Assembly (NCBI GenBank): GCA_030272155.1 | Contig: CP126203.1 | Location: 868,001-932,000, forward strand | Length of the DNA stretch: 64,000 bases | Source of the DNA: Tetradesmus obliquus | Lineage: Eukaryota > Chlorophyta > Chlorophyceae > Sphaeropleales > Scenedesmaceae | Reading direction: 5' to 3' | Shown here: one piece after another, positions 48,842-61,734 of the stretch | Numbering within the stretch: the stretch's first letter is position 1 | Layout of the letters: each line of letters opens with the position of its first letter | Translations under genes and position numbers: made by a program | Notes under the pieces: model-generated | Told to the model about the DNA's origin: nothing | What the model saw: the letters and a program-made list of their open reading frames with translations, nothing else | Database searches by the model: none

Positions 48842-50352
48842 TTGTTGCAAGCAGCAAGCACAGAGAATGATCTGCAACTGCACGCAGAGGAGGTCGCAAA
48901 GCACACTACAGCCCAGAATGCAAGCCCGCATGCAAAGTTGCTGATTTTGAAGAAACTCAGATGGCCAGCTTACCTGCTGCTGGTCTAGCCCTGCTGCCTG
49001 CCCTACAGCCGCTTGCACCGCTGCTGCATCTGTTGCGCTGCTGGCGCCTCCAGCCTTGAGCCACGCAAGCCAGATCTGCACCGCATCTGTTATAACACCC
49101 TTGACGGCTGCCACGCCCTCGTCATCAGCCTTCACCTGCAGCAGCGGCAGCAGCAACAACCAATGGCGCTACTGCAGAGTGCGCCGCTGCAGTCTTGTCC
49201 TGGCCCATCTCAATGCAGCTGCTCTTACTCGTGCTTGCATTGCTGCTGCTGGCTGCTCTCGTGCTTGCTGCCGGCTGCTGCTGTTACGCCGCGCCTTCCA
49301 GCACCAACTGCACGCAAACACCTACATTGAACAAGATGGCTGTTGCGCTGCAGGCCCGCACGTGCAGCGAGGGTGATGTGAAGCGTGTGAAGCCCTGCTG
49401 CTGCTGTGTATGCTGCTCCAACTGCATCCAGCTGCTGCCAGCACCAGGGGGAGTGCTGCAGTAGAAGTGGTCCAGGTAGTGCGGGTGGCACACCTGCAGC
49501 ACGCAAGTGATTACATGTGCATTTAGGTTTCTGAGAAACAACTGAACTTCACCACAATGTTGCATTATCTGCACACCACCAGAGCTGCAGTAGAAGTGGT
49601 CCAGGTGGTGCGGGTGGCACACCTGCAGCACGCAACTTATACAATAAACGCTGTGACACATACATCAGTGGGCTCAAGCTTGAGCCTGACAACAACGCAG
49701 CATGCTTCAATCACCACCAAACTGGGGACGCTGCAACGAGAATGGTCCAGTCACGGCGGGTGGACCACCTGCACACACCGACATGACATTCAATTGTGAC
49801 ATGCAAACCCTCACCAGGCTGAGGTGTTGGTCCATGCCAACCTACAGCAGCAAGCTGCAGCCATACTCACACCTGCTATCACACAACTTATCACGCAACA
49901 TGTCTGGCCGTTATTGAGGCACCCCATCTCCTCACCAGGCTGAGGCGCGGGTCCATGTTTATGTACAGCAGCAAGCTGCTGCCGTCACCACTGGTGCCCA
50001 TCTCCAGCTCCAGGTGCGGCAGCAGGCTGCGTGTTGCAGCAAACACGCTGGACTTGCTGTAGCAGTAGCTGGGCTGCGCAGCATACAGCACAGCACACAG
50101 TCTTGTTTGATTCTGAAGTGTCAAAAAAAGTCACAGACGCCTACCCCTTTGCAACTTGTAGCTACAGCTGGGCATACAGCAGAGTGCCTCAGCCCAGCCA
50201 GCACAGGGCACGACAACAACCCGCATGTACGCTGTAGCAAAAGGAAGAGTAGCTTGTCAAATTCAGAACCGCAACCAAAAGGGATCCATCTGGTGGTGGC
50301 CCAGGCATCTGCTACGGTTGCATGTGTGCTGCCTTAGATGCGCTGCAAAGGT

Positions 50353-50391
<39 letters not shown>

Positions 50392-51218
50392 CTGCAACAG
50401 CAAACGTGTGGTGCGCCCAGTCAATTAGCGACGGGCCTGACAGCGTCTGTATCAACACGTAGACACATGCGGTGCCGGCAGCAGCAGCAGCAGCATTGCA
50501 GCAGCAGCTTTTAGTAAGCTTGCACAGGGGCATGTTGCCTGGCACACAGCATGATGACTCGGCAGGCAGTGAGTACCGCAGCATGCAGGCACACCGTTGT
50601 GATACAGCTGACATCACGCAATGCACACGTTCAAAAGCATTGTGCATTTTGTTGAATTTGGGTTTGTGATTAACACACCTGCACCCTGATAGCTGCTGAC
50701 TTGAATGGCTCTGCTGTAGTGTGCCTGAGGAACACGCCCTGCGCGCCAGCAGCACAACGCATTTTAAATACCAGTGACTTGACCGCTGCTGATAGTGCAT
50801 GAGCAAAGCTTGCAGGACAGCTGTATTGGTTAGACAGTGGTGTACAGGAGCAGGGCACGGCATTTCCCCTGACAGCTGGCGACTTTCAACTTCTAGGCGA
50901 CAGGCAGCAGCAAACCTCTCACACCTGCTCATCTGACACCTTTGTCTTGGCCAGCTCCAGTGGTGCTTGCTCATTCACCAGGTCGTGAAGCTGCATGTGG
51001 CAGTCTAACAGGGTGCCGAACCTCGGCATATCCTGCAGCTGCTTTGCATACGCGGGCTCTGCTTTGATGCTGTCCAGCAGCACACTGCTGGCCGTGCCAG
51101 CCTTGGCAAAAGCGCAAGCCACTGTTCTGTTCGGTTTACGATGCATAGGTATTGTTTTGAAGCCGCTTTTGGCTGCTGGGGCATTGCACGGAAGGATCGC
51201 ACGACGTGTGGGTGTCAT
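48651..51218 (-). CDS. Red chlorophyll catabolite reductase (RCCR)
   Basis: Seven minus-strand exons join in frame: 51218-50925, 50738-50679, 50446-50393, 50073-49936, 49493-49326, 49135-48974 and 48791-48651 (stop TGA), 338 residues against about 319 in Arabidopsis ACD2. RCCR reduces red chlorophyll catabolite to the primary fluorescent catabolite, with ferredoxin as electron donor, in plastids. Matching family features are a beta strand ending in LLLYINMDPRLSLVCHPHYLDHFYC, then TSPSLHVRACSATAILF, a helix ITDAVQIWLAWL and the terminal RDAAWRGFPRRE. The N-terminus (MTPTRRAILPCNAPAAKS) is rich in Arg, Ala and Ser and looks like a chloroplast transit peptide. The two short exons 2 and 3 are the least certain. 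Exon 4, exon 5 and the stop region have echoes. Confidence 0.88.
49455..49861 (-). repeat. Echoes of RCCR exon 5 start and exon 4 end
   Basis: The exon 5 acceptor and start (VCHPHYLDHFYC, original 49455-49505) recurs at about 49585-49635. The exon 4 end and donor (original about 49930-49985) recurs at about 49806-49861. Confidence 0.9.
50354..50389. repeat. (CTA)n microsatellite adjoining an RCCR donor
   Basis: About twelve units. On the RCCR sense strand the intron begins GTGAG and runs straight into TAG repeats. Confidence 0.95.
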
Positions 51219-51430
51219 TGCAAGCGTTTTGGGACCAACTCTTGCGTGTTTGATATGTTCGCCGAAGAACTCATACGTCGCGACAAAGTCAGACGCTCAA
51301 AGAAATGTGCGGAAAGGTTCTTTACATCAGCAGCGCCTGCCCAGGTTGGCAAGAACCCTAGCAGTTGACAACCACCGCCAAATGAACAGCGTCGTACGTC
51401 AAACCACGGCCACAGAGCCGCGCAAATACA

Positions 51431-52830
51431 TTAAGTTGCTGTTTTCGCTGCCAGCAGCTGCTTGCCCCGCTGCAGCCAAGCATCTGGCTCTACTGCATCC
51501 ATGTCTGTGCTGATGGCAGCATGCACAGTGACATCCAGCAAGCGCCTTGCAGGAAGGTTCTGCCCCAGCACCCTGGACTGCAGAACCAGCTGCAGCTCTG
51601 CCCCCAGCCATTCCCAGCTGCTGCTGCTGCAAGAAAATGGACTTACTGCTGCACCCTCTGTACAAGAAGCGCCACTTGCTGGCCTGTGCAGTGCCGCTGG
51701 CTGCTGCTGCAGCCCCTCAGCTGCGGTGTCTGCTCCCTCTTCTTCACACGGATCTATGCTGCTGCTACTGCTGCTCAAGCTTGCTGAATGAAGCACCAGC
51801 TGCTTGCACAGCGCTGATACCTCAGACACAACATCCTCTGGCAAGCCAGCTGCAGCACCAGACTGTTGCACCGCCGAACACTCCTCTGTTATGCTTTGGC
51901 ACCTGCCAACAAAGCCTCCCTGCAAGCCCTGCTGCTGATTGTCCTGCTGGACTTTCGGCGGCCGAGCACTGCTGCTGCAGTGTTGCAGCATGCCGCTGCT
52001 GCTGCTGTACATGCCCTGCTGCTGCCTGTGCTGCTGCAGGTGTGGCTGAGCAAGGGCCTGCAGGGGCTGGCAAAACTCCCATGCTGTTGTGGCTATGACA
52101 GCAACGTCCTGCCTCAGCACCGGCAGCCAGGCAGCTGATGGCTGCAGCGAGCAGTACAGCTTGGATAGGTGCTGCGTGGTGTGCAGCAGCATCTGCAGCA
52201 CAGGCAAGAGCAGCAGCAAAAGCAGCAAAGGGTTGAAGCAGTGCGCAAAAGTGAAGCCGCCAAACATTCTGCTCGTCTGTTGTTTGCAGTTGTTGCACCC
52301 TCTTGCGTTGCCATAAGCTGAAGTCACTGTGCATGCACATCATGGTCTCAGTCACCGACATTTTGGCTGTGCAAACTCAAGCAGTTACACAACAGCAGCA
52401 GCAGCACGGCAACGGCTATTGGAGCACAAAGAACAAATCCTCACTGGCATGATGTGCCAGCAAGCCACGCAACATTACTTATGCCTTGCACCCACTGAGC
52501 CTCACCTGCGCCAGTATGTCTGCAGCCATGCAAGCTGGCAGCACCCGCCGCAGCACACACAGCCACGACTGCAGCAGCACGTGCAGCAGCCGCACGGCAG
52601 GGCTCGCCAGTGCACAACTGCTACTACGAGCCTGTTGCTGCTGCGCCGTCACACACGTCTGCTGCTGCAGCTGTTGTTTCTGGCTGCCAGGCTGCCGCAG
52701 GGGCGGGCGGTGGCTGGTCCAGGGCTGCGCTGCTGCTGCCTCCACAACTGCCCAGTGAATTGTGTCCTGCAGCTGCTGCGCCAAGTGCTGCTGCAAGTAC
52801 TGGAGCAAGGCAGCAGCCTGATGTGCGCAC

Positions 52831-52862
<32 letters not shown>

Positions 52863-54125
52863 TGTCAGCAAGCGTTCCTGCCTGCTTTTGGGCATTTGGA
52901 TCGGGAACTCGCAGGACTACGCCATTGCAGGCCGTGAATGTACAACACACTCAACATCATTTGCAGCTCTGCAAAAGACATGCAGCCAGTGTGCTAGTTG
53001 CAGCCAAGCAGCTGCTCCATGCGCACCTTATCAACAGCAGCATCAAGCAGCGCCAGCGGATCATGCATGCTTCTTTAATCTAGATCACCCTGCTGCTGTC
53101 CCTGCTGGCTGCCACCCTGCGGCTTCCACTCCTGCTGCAGCCAGGCCAGCCGCCGCTGAATGCACAGCACAGTACTGATACAGCAGCAGCAGTGTGCTGC
53201 GGTGTCTTCACCGCTGCTGCTGGCGAGGCTGCTGCTGCTGCTGCCGGGATAGCCAAACAGCGACTCCATCTGCTCCATTGCTGCCAGCAGAGCCTGTATA
53301 ATAGCTCCCACCAGCACATCCTGCGTCATTGACGCAACAGACCACAGCAGTCGCATAATGTTTATTGGCCCTGTGGAACCCCTAACTCTCTGCCAGCAGA
53401 GCCTATACAATGGCCCTAACCAGCACATCCTGCAGTAAAAGCATCAATTGCAGCGTTTAGCAACATTCTGATGTGCTGGCCTTTCACCAAACAGCGACTC
53501 CATCTGCTCCATTGCTGCCAGCAGAGCCTGTACAATAGCTCCCACCAGCACATCCTGCAGCACCACAGCAATGACACACAGCAGTTGGCATTCATCTGGG
53601 CTGTATGTGGCTGCTGACTCTCTTGAACCCTTCATGACATCATTATAATAGACAAAGCTGGCGGGTATGCAGGAATTATCCTTGCAAAAGTATGTTGATG
53701 CAGCAGGCAGCTCACCTGTACAAGCAGCGGGAACTGCTGCCGCCTGGCGAGGAACAGCCCTGCAAACAGCAGCACCTGCTGCTGCCCCTGCGACACCTGC
53801 TGCGGCTGACTCAGCACTTCATCTGCTGCAGCACCAGCACCTGCCACCCCACTGCTAGCTAAGCTGTTCGCCCCGCGGCCAGTGATGCTGTTGGCCCTCA
53901 AGCTCAATGCACCGAGCCCTGCAGCTTCACCCCTGCTGCCTGTTGCGCTTCTGCGGCTGCCACAGCTCATAACATGATGCAAAGAGCTGCCTGTGCAGCT
54001 GCCTCTGCTGCGCCAGTGGCCTGAGCTGTTGTGCCTGAACCTAGCAGGCGTGGCAGCGAGGTCCCACACTCCAGTGCGTTGGTCATACGTCATCAAGCTG
54101 TTGCTGCCAAATATGCTCAGCGCTG

Positions 54126-54168
<43 letters not shown>

Positions 54169-57100
54169 ATCTGATGTAAGCTGCTTGCTGGAGCTAGTAC
54201 TTTGCAAAACTGCTACGGTGTGCTGCTGACCTGCTGCTGCTGCTGCCGCTGCTTCTGCACTCGCCACAGGGGGCCAGGTATCAGGTGTGACGTCTGCTGC
54301 TGAGTACAGCAAATCATTCAATGGCTGCTGCAGTAGCTCCTCTTCTAGCGCATTCTGCACAAGGCATGCCAACGTTGGCGCCATTTAGATGTGCACCAAA
54401 TACATATTTAGGTGTGCACCAAATACATATTTGATATATAATGCAGTGATATGATGCTGGAGCTGCAGCAGCTGTCCGTTGAACGCTGTTCCTCCAGAAC
54501 ACTTTGTTGTTGACTACACCCTGCTGCACTCCTTTGTGCGCTGTGTGTGACAGCAGCTTAGAAACATCAGCCCCAACTCACCACAAACAGTTGCTCAGCG
54601 GTGCTGGTGAGCAGCTCATGCAGCTGCTGCCTGCAGCCCTGCAGCACGCGCTGCAGGTCTCTTGTGAGCAGCGCTGCCAGCCTGCACTTGCAGGGGCCCG
54701 TGCACTCTGCTGCCGCCAGCAGCAGCCCAGCCTCAAACTCCTGAGCACACCAGGCAGCATGAGACAGCAGCACAGGTTGTCATGCACATATGTGAAGGAT
54801 GTTCTCGCAGTGAAAGCCAGGACTTTTGTATGTCCCACAGCTGGTGAGCAGCACTTGAATACCCAGGTGAATGTGACATAGCCGCAAGGTCTGCAACACG
54901 CCAGCATTGCAGACAGCAACGATGCTCTGCCTCCCTGCATGAAGCCACCCCTTACCTGTACATCACGGAAGATGGAAGCAAGCACGCCCAGCAGCGCCCT
55001 GTTGCTAGCCCGCCACAAGAAGCCGCGTGCCTGCTCATCCCCCAATAAGCTGCTCTGCTGCCTGCCAGCCAGCCCACTGATGCTTCCGCCGCTGCCTGCA
55101 GCACCAGCCGCTGCAGCAGCCGCATCACACGAAGGGTAGACTCTCCGGAAGTCACCCAGCTGTGGTGTCTGCTGCTGCAGCATGGGTATGAAGGGGCTGG
55201 CATCTCCATCTGGATTGCTGAGCAGCTCACCCAGCGCCTGCACACATCAACCACATGCATACGCAGCAGCAGTGCCAGCTGTTAAAAGACATGCTGTAGA
55301 ACCAGACAGTGCTGTGCAGGACACAACCACTATCTCTTGCTATATGCAGTTAGGGCTGTGAGGACCGCATGTGACTGCTTGATGAGCCGCCCGGACACAT
55401 GATGAGTCGCCAATGACGGCGTCTAGCACCGCTATCTCTGCATCCAGTTCTTGATCAGCTTGGCAAAGCCTCTGCAAACAGACCGCCTCACCAGCTGCAG
55501 GGCTTCAGCAAAGGGATCAGTGAACAGCCCCCGCAGCACCCACTCTGGCGGACGCTCTGCAAGCGACAGCAGCACCTGCACAGCAGAGCGCAGGCATAGG
55601 ACATCAGCGGGGGCACCAATTGCACCACAGCTTGCAATGCCTGCCCTCAAGCAGCTTCACTGCTGATTGCAGCTGTAACATATACAGCTATGTGCAGCAC
55701 CCGCTGCGCATCATTGCAGATCTCATGATACACCACAACAAAGCAAGCTGAGGAGACACACGGGATCTCGCTGCTGAGATCAGCCACTCAACTACACATA
55801 ACGCTGCTTTCATGTCCTCACCGGCAGTGTTGCAGCTGCGCGGCACAGGAGCTTCTGCCCCACCAGCTGCAGGTATGTGCGCGGCAGCAGCAGCTGCCCG
55901 GCCTCTGATAGGTCCACGCACAGCGTAGCACTCGCAGGAGCAGAAAGGTATTGGTGGCAACAGCAGTAGATAAGCAGCACAGCGCAACAACGCTCAAACG
56001 AGCGCAGCTGCATGACAGGTATCACTGCCATGACAATTTCTGGCTGTAGCCCAAGAGTCACAGAGGCGCCAAGCTGTAGCTGTGACCAGGCCGTTAGGCA
56101 GCAATGCAAGTCCTGCAGCAACAACTACCGTAGTTCAGTAGTATTGCATACCATATGTTACTAGCAACTTAGTACGTGGGGCATGTGACTGGCACCTACC
56201 TGCAAGGCAATGATGCCAGTACATCCTTGACCCTTGCCGCCTGCTGTGACTGCAGCTCTGACAGCCGCTTGGGAGCAGAGTGCGGCAGCCAGTGGTGCTG
56301 CGCTTGCATGCGCAAAGTACGGCGTCGCTGCCTGCAGGCACCATGCACGTGGCATGTGCTCTGTCATCAGGAACAACAGCCCAGCCAGCGTGCCTGATGT
56401 TTTGCACACAGTTCCATGTCATCCAGCTCCCTTATCAACAACTGCACTACCTCTGCCAGCAGCTGTCTGCTAATGCCTTCACCCAGCAGTTCTTGCACGT
56501 TTGCACATACCTCATCTTGAACAAGGCAGATGGTTGCATGCATGCAGATGCCCGCACTGACAACTGCAGGTGCTCAGGCATCCATACAAATGTACCTGAA
56601 GTTTTCCGACCCAGAGCCAGGCAGTGCAGCAGGAGCAGCAGCTGCAGCAAGGCCATGCGAGAGCGCTTGCTCCAACCTGGCCCAACCCTGCTCCCTGCTG
56701 CTGCTCAGGTACAGCACTGCAGTTGCCAGCTGGGAGTGGTACTCTGCATCACTGTGTAGTTGCGGCAATCGCCACCAGTCCTGCAGGAAGCAGAAACATG
56801 TTAGTGAATGCACAATTTCCGCATGTGTGCAACCAAGACATTATCAACTGCCTACGCATCACATACAGTTGCCAATTCCCTTGACAGAGGCTTGCCATGA
56901 CAGGTGCTGTTAATGCTAGACGTGTGCTACTTCACACACCATACTCACCAACAAAGGCTTGTCAGAGCTGCTGCTGCTGCTGTTTGCTGCTTGCCTCAGC
57001 AGCTGCTTGTGCAGCTCTGCCAGGCTTAGGTCAGGCAGAGCGTGCTGCAGGACCTTAGCTGCCCATGCCTGCAGCTTGCTGCATTTCCTCTGCATAGAGG

Positions 57101-57604
57101 CAGCAGCATCAGGAACAGCACAACACAGCAAGTGAGTGCCCGCTATCTTGCAAAGTACGTGATTCTTTTTCCAACGGCGTCCACAGTTGGAGCAGGGATG
57201 TGGTGCACGTGCATGCGGCTACCAGTAAACATGCAGGTTGACCTGTGAGCGCATAAAACGTGAGCTGCACCCACCTGCCACATGTCCTGCTGCTTTTCTT
57301 CCTGCTGCTGCTCCTGCAAGGTGTGGCCATCTGCTGCTGCATCGTTGGCCGCATGCGTGGTAGCGCTGTCCGCTTCAACTGCAACCACCACCTGCGCTCT
57401 TGCTGCTAGCATTTTCCCACATGCTGAACCTGCTTGAAGCTGCTGCTGTTGTTTTGCTGCAAGCAGCGCTGCATCCAGGAGCTTGCCCTCTGCCAGCAAG
57501 CTGTCCAGCTGGGCATGTGGATGGCCACCCTGCTGTTCAGCGTTGCTGCTGCCATCTGCCTGCTTGTTATAGCAAGTAAAGTCAACAAAAAACTCTAAAA
57601 ACAT
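51431..57604 (-). CDS. Multi-exon helical protein, possibly COG1-like Golgi tether subunit
   Basis: Clear in-frame exons include 57604-57275, 57089-56949, 56780-56596 and 56112-55822. Further coding blocks lie near 55650-55440, 55240-54580, 54384-53700, 53560-53075, 52895-52510 and 52260-51431 (stop TAA). Some joins, notably near 56400 and 53500, are unresolved. The protein is mostly helical with Ala/Gln/Ser runs and no catalytic motif. The order of several segments faintly recalls plant COG1: PPEWVLRGLFTDPFAEALQL, then LLTRDLQRVLQGCRQQLHEL, then VLLFAGLFLARRQQFPLLVQ, then SPAVRLLHVLLQSWLCVLRR. The N-terminal COG1 signature is not seen, so the assignment is tentative. The start MFLEFFVDF was chosen only because it is the first ATG in frame. 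Confidence 0.35.
53257..53561 (-). repeat. Acceptor-side echoes of the exon starting QDVLVGAIIQALL
   Basis: Copies of about 70 bases lie at 53257-53323 and 53488-53561, with a partial copy at about 53390-53433. They encode DVLVGAIVQALLAAMEQMES and are preceded by CAG acceptors in at least two cases. Confidence 0.9.
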
Positions 57605-59169
57605 GCAATTAAATCAAGTGACGTCGCGTAGCTGGGAAATAGCCTACCTTTGCTGCAAGAGGAGGAAGCCTCATCGTGGATGCCCCAACATGGTGTCGCC
57701 GGTGAGCTGCTTGCCCTTGCTTTGCTCTGATAAATGTTTCAAACACAGTTTAAACTGATGAAAGCGTACCCAAACACGTTCCGTTGTGCAGTCATTCCAA
57801 CGTAGCCAAGCGGAGATCCACAGGACGATTTCTGTTCTGTCTCGGCGTGTCTTCACCCGCTCATTGACATCACGACTAAATACTGACGCATTTGGAACCT
57901 TGACCTGCTGGACTCCGCTACGGACAAGGGTTCCGGAACCCTGGTCAAACGTGTTACGTTACTGACGTGGGCATGTGTTACAGTGGAACTGTTGACTTGA
58001 GACTGCGACGTCATTGCGACGCCACGACACGTTCACATCAACTGCAATGCAATGCGAGTTGAGGATTCCACATCCGTCATCTCATACAGAGCATGGTGCT
58101 GCTTCAACCAAGACCCTTGATAGAATTACCAGACAGCGCTGTATAGTCATGCGCCCACACATGATCAACTGCTTGGACCACGTAACAAAGCTTGTGCCTT
58201 GGCAAAGGATGCACAGACACACGCACACTCCCAGAAGCCACATCTGAGCCATGCACCTAGATGCATCCCAAAAAGAATGTCTTCCCGACCCTTCAAACGC
58301 CGCCTGCCTCCCAAACAGCCAAATCCTGCAGCCACCCCTGTGCCACAACCCACTGCCTGGCATCTTGGCAGCCACCAATGCCGAGGAAAGCTCAGCATAG
58401 CATAACAGCTGCGCCCTTCTGTACACTCTCATGACAGACAGACAGCTGTACTGATACTGCGTGCCACACAGTTCCTTGCTTGGCAGCTAGCTCTGCATGA
58501 ACCACAGCCAGAGCAGTGCAGAGCCTGCACCACCAGAAACGTGCCACAGCAGCAGTGCATATGCATGGCCAGAAAGGATCATTGCAAGAACAGGAAGTCC
58601 TGAGACAGCTGCCAGCAACAGCCAGGCCCAACAGGCGTTTCAACAAAACAACCGGCAAGCTGCTGCAAACAGCAGCTGCGTTTGTTGCCTATTGCTTGAT
58701 TGTAGCTGCTGCCAGCAACAAAAGACAATGAGCTGCAGCACCTCAATTGTATATGCTGAGCCTGTTGATGCTGCAGTATTCACAGCAGGTGACGCCTGCC
58801 GCCTATGAGACCAGCTGCTGCAACCACTGCAGCCATAAGCAAGCCTACGCTTATGCAGGTGCTGCTGCTGCTGCTGCTACTAAAGCTGCTGCCGCCACAG
58901 CCACAGCAGCAGCCACTAGCCAGAGGCAGCTGCACCCTCTGCTCCCACAGCGCACTGCGCAAGCACCTGCAGTTTTCAGCTCTCAAGAGCTAAACCTTGG
59001 CTGCGGGCACGACGTCTACTGCAGCAGCACCCTTCACGCGCGCACTGCTGCTGCTGCTGCTTCGTCCTCAACGCCTCCCAGCACTGCCGCCAGCAGCGCC
59101 ACAGCACCAGCCGTACCACAGCACTCCCTGCTGCTGCTGCTGCTAGGCTGCCGCTACTGCTGCTGCTGC
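57605..59169. other. Gap without a supported gene
   Basis: This holds the 5' flank of the COG1-like gene and the 3' side of LSM12. Open frames near 58500-59170 are low-complexity Ala/Ser/Cys and show no domain. Confidence 0.4.
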
Positions 59170-61183
59170 TTAGGCTAGCCTCAGGCGTGTCCGCTCTGCT
59201 TGCAGCACCTTCTTCACGCGCTCGAATGCTCCCTTGTGTTCGATGTTTGTCGTGACATCGTCCGTGGTGTAGGGCGGCTGCACTACCACAGCATCCATCA
59301 CGCTGATGGAGCGGCCCTGCCAGGTGCAAGGCATCGTCTTTGACAGCGCGTCGAATATGCTCTGCGCCTCTTTTGTGACGCCCACACCCACCTTGGCCAT
59401 GTCAGCCTCTGCCACCTGCAGGGGTGAGCAAGGAGGAGGCGGTTTAGGGTGTGGTGGGCGGGGGCAACAGGAGCAGCGCAAGGGCGCAGGTGAAGGAAGC
59501 AGCAGCACAACATAAGGCCTACGCATGCACCCATGGCTAAAAGTGTCAGACATAGCAGCATGCCAATGCACAGCAAGCACATCATTCTGCGCAAGTTGCA
59601 TGTTGATGCCATGGGTCCACTGGCTGTGCGCGCTGCCATGCCCCTGTAGGGTCCACCCCTGCTGCCATGCCACCCCTGAGTGGATGCTGCACTGCTCATC
59701 AACACCAACTCGGCCTCCTGTGAGCCACCCTGCTGCCGAGTCACAGCTGGTCCCCCTTGGTGGCGCTGCACTGAGGATCGCAGCCCCTCTCACCTGCAGC
59801 GCCTTCTCTTCCCGCTGCCGCGCGCGCTCCTTGTCTACATACGGCAGCTGCAGGTCGTGTTGCTTGCCCTTGGCCCGCTCAGCAGACAGCACCTGGCAGC
59901 AGCACAGCAACCACCAACAGCAGCAGCAGCAACAGCAAAAGCAGTTTTATGTGTTGCAGTGTGACCAGTTTTGGTTGCGCCACGTCACCGTTTTGATCAG
60001 AGCAGCGATGGTGCATGCACAGCAGCGGGATGTAGTTGCAGGAATGCTGGACATGCTGTAATCACTACTGCCGCTTCCGCCCCTACTGCTGCCCCTTCTG
60101 CACCTGCTGCCCCTACTGCTGCAAGAGCCTGGTGTGTGCACAGATACAGTTGCAGCACTCCCCACAACAGCGAGCCCTGCAGACGTTACCAAATGTGTAC
60201 AGCTGGCAACTGTGGACTGCAGCGCCGCCACCTGCTGCGGTGCACATGCGCACCAAACCGTGCAGCCCTGCTGCGTGCATCATGCACTGCTGTGCCCGGT
60301 GTGCACATCACCAGCAATTCTGCAGTTCTGCCGCCGCTGCGGCAGCAGGAATTCTAAGTACTGCAGTGCTGCGCTACAGCTACAGCTGCTGCTGCTGCGC
60401 ACCTGCAGCTGTTCTGCCTTGTACAGGCGCAGGTTCACCACACCGCCGTGCGTGCCCTGCTCCTTGATCATGACGGTGTCTGTGTGGGGGTCATAGCCAA
60501 ACACTGTGCCCTGGATTTCCTGCAAAGGCAAGAGGCATCAAAGCAGGGGAGGGAAGGGTCACGGCAGGAGCTCATGGACGTATTGCAGGCGGGTCCCACA
60601 GACAGCATACAGCGCCGCTGCTGCTGTTGCTGCTGCTGCTGCCACTGCTGCTGAAACAGTTGTGTTGCAATTCAATCTGCTTCAACGGATGTCATACTGC
60701 AACCATTGTCAAGGCTGTCCAGCAACAGCTAAACACCAAAGCCTGCACTTGCGCGGCTGTGCTTGTTGCGTTCAGGGGGGCTGCCAGCAGCTGTTCGTCT
60801 GCCTTGGCGTGTGCATTGCCTTTTGTGTAACTGGCGCAACTCCTTGCTGCAAGAAGCACTTGCAGTGTATGCTCCAGCAGTCACAAGCATAGGATGTGCT
60901 GTCCAGGAGCGAGCCATTGTCTGCAACAGCTGCAAGCCAACTGCAACTGTGCTGCCCTTTTCATGATAACACTGCCTGAGTGCCTGCCAGTTACGCCTCC
61001 AGCTGCAGCTATAGTTGTTACTAGCGCCCAATGGCATATCCATTCGCATAAATTGCTGTGCTGCAGCCCAGCCAGCTGTTGATGCTGCTGCAGCAGAGGT
61101 ACACCCACCTCCTTGGTGTGTTTGGTTAGCACCTTGATGGTGCAGCCGACCACCCAGTCATGTGAGTCGGCTGTGTCCGTCAT
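59170..61183 (-). CDS. LSM12 homologue (Lsm plus anticodon-binding-like domain)
   Basis: Four minus-strand exons join in frame: 61183-61109, 60519-60403, 59892-59794 and 59415-59170 (stop TAA), 178 residues against 195 in human LSM12. The N-terminal half is the Lsm barrel: WVVGCTIKVLTKHTKE, then EIQGTVFGYDPHTDTVMIKE and NLRLYKAEQLQ. A linker (KERARQREEKAL) leads to the AD domain: GVTKEAQSIFDALSKTMPC, WQGRSISVMDAVVVQPPY, and a final helix AFERVKKVLQAERTRLRLA. Family knowledge links LSM12 to RNA binding and to ataxin-2-type complexes; what it does in this alga is not shown by the sequence. All four junctions are phase 0. Confidence 0.95.
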
Positions 61184-61734
61184 TTCTAGCGCCTTGCACC
61201 TCCTTTTGGCGGAGAGGAGCAGCAGCGACCTACACAAGGTGCTGCCTGTTTGGCTCCATTACCCCGTAGCACCCGCTGATTGCCTTGAAAGGCCCCAGAA
61301 CGTTTATGATCGCAGTAAGACTATTACTGAAAGTTTCAGATCGGCTGGTGCCTGTCTTGGCGAACCTTCAGTGGTGCTTGTTGGGGTGCTGTCTCACAAC
61401 GTGCACGGCGACTCTGAACGAGCAACAACTTCCTGTTCAAAGACATGTCACTGGCTGACCAGGGTGTGCAGCGCTGTTGTACAGCAGGTTTTGTGGTTAA
61501 AGGTGTTTGTCATCGACAGGAACTTGAATGCGAGTGTCTGCGTCATCAGCCAACAAAACCATTCATGCACATCTGCTTGATTAAGTGTTAATTTTGAAAA
61601 GGTTAGCAGGGCACTCTCTGCACAGTTTATGGTGGCGCAGGCAATGAATGTTGCTGCTAGCTCTCTTATCTCGTGATGTACAGCTGGCGTAGTACTGGAG
61701 ACATCAATCAATTACGATAGAAACATTCTTAACA
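61184..61734. promoter_or_regulatory. Divergent promoter region of LSM12 and the right-edge gene
   Basis: The two start codons lie 551 bases apart in head-to-head orientation. I see no named element. Confidence 0.4.

Noticed and set aside
57648-57673. Short first exon (ATG at 57673) for the COG1-like gene
   Set aside because: Its phase sends the next exon into a frame that stops. The ATG at 57604 keeps the long frame open.
58497-59178. Plus-strand frames upstream of LSM12's stop
   Set aside because: They are Ala/Ser/Cys low complexity, lack splice-supported extension and match no family.
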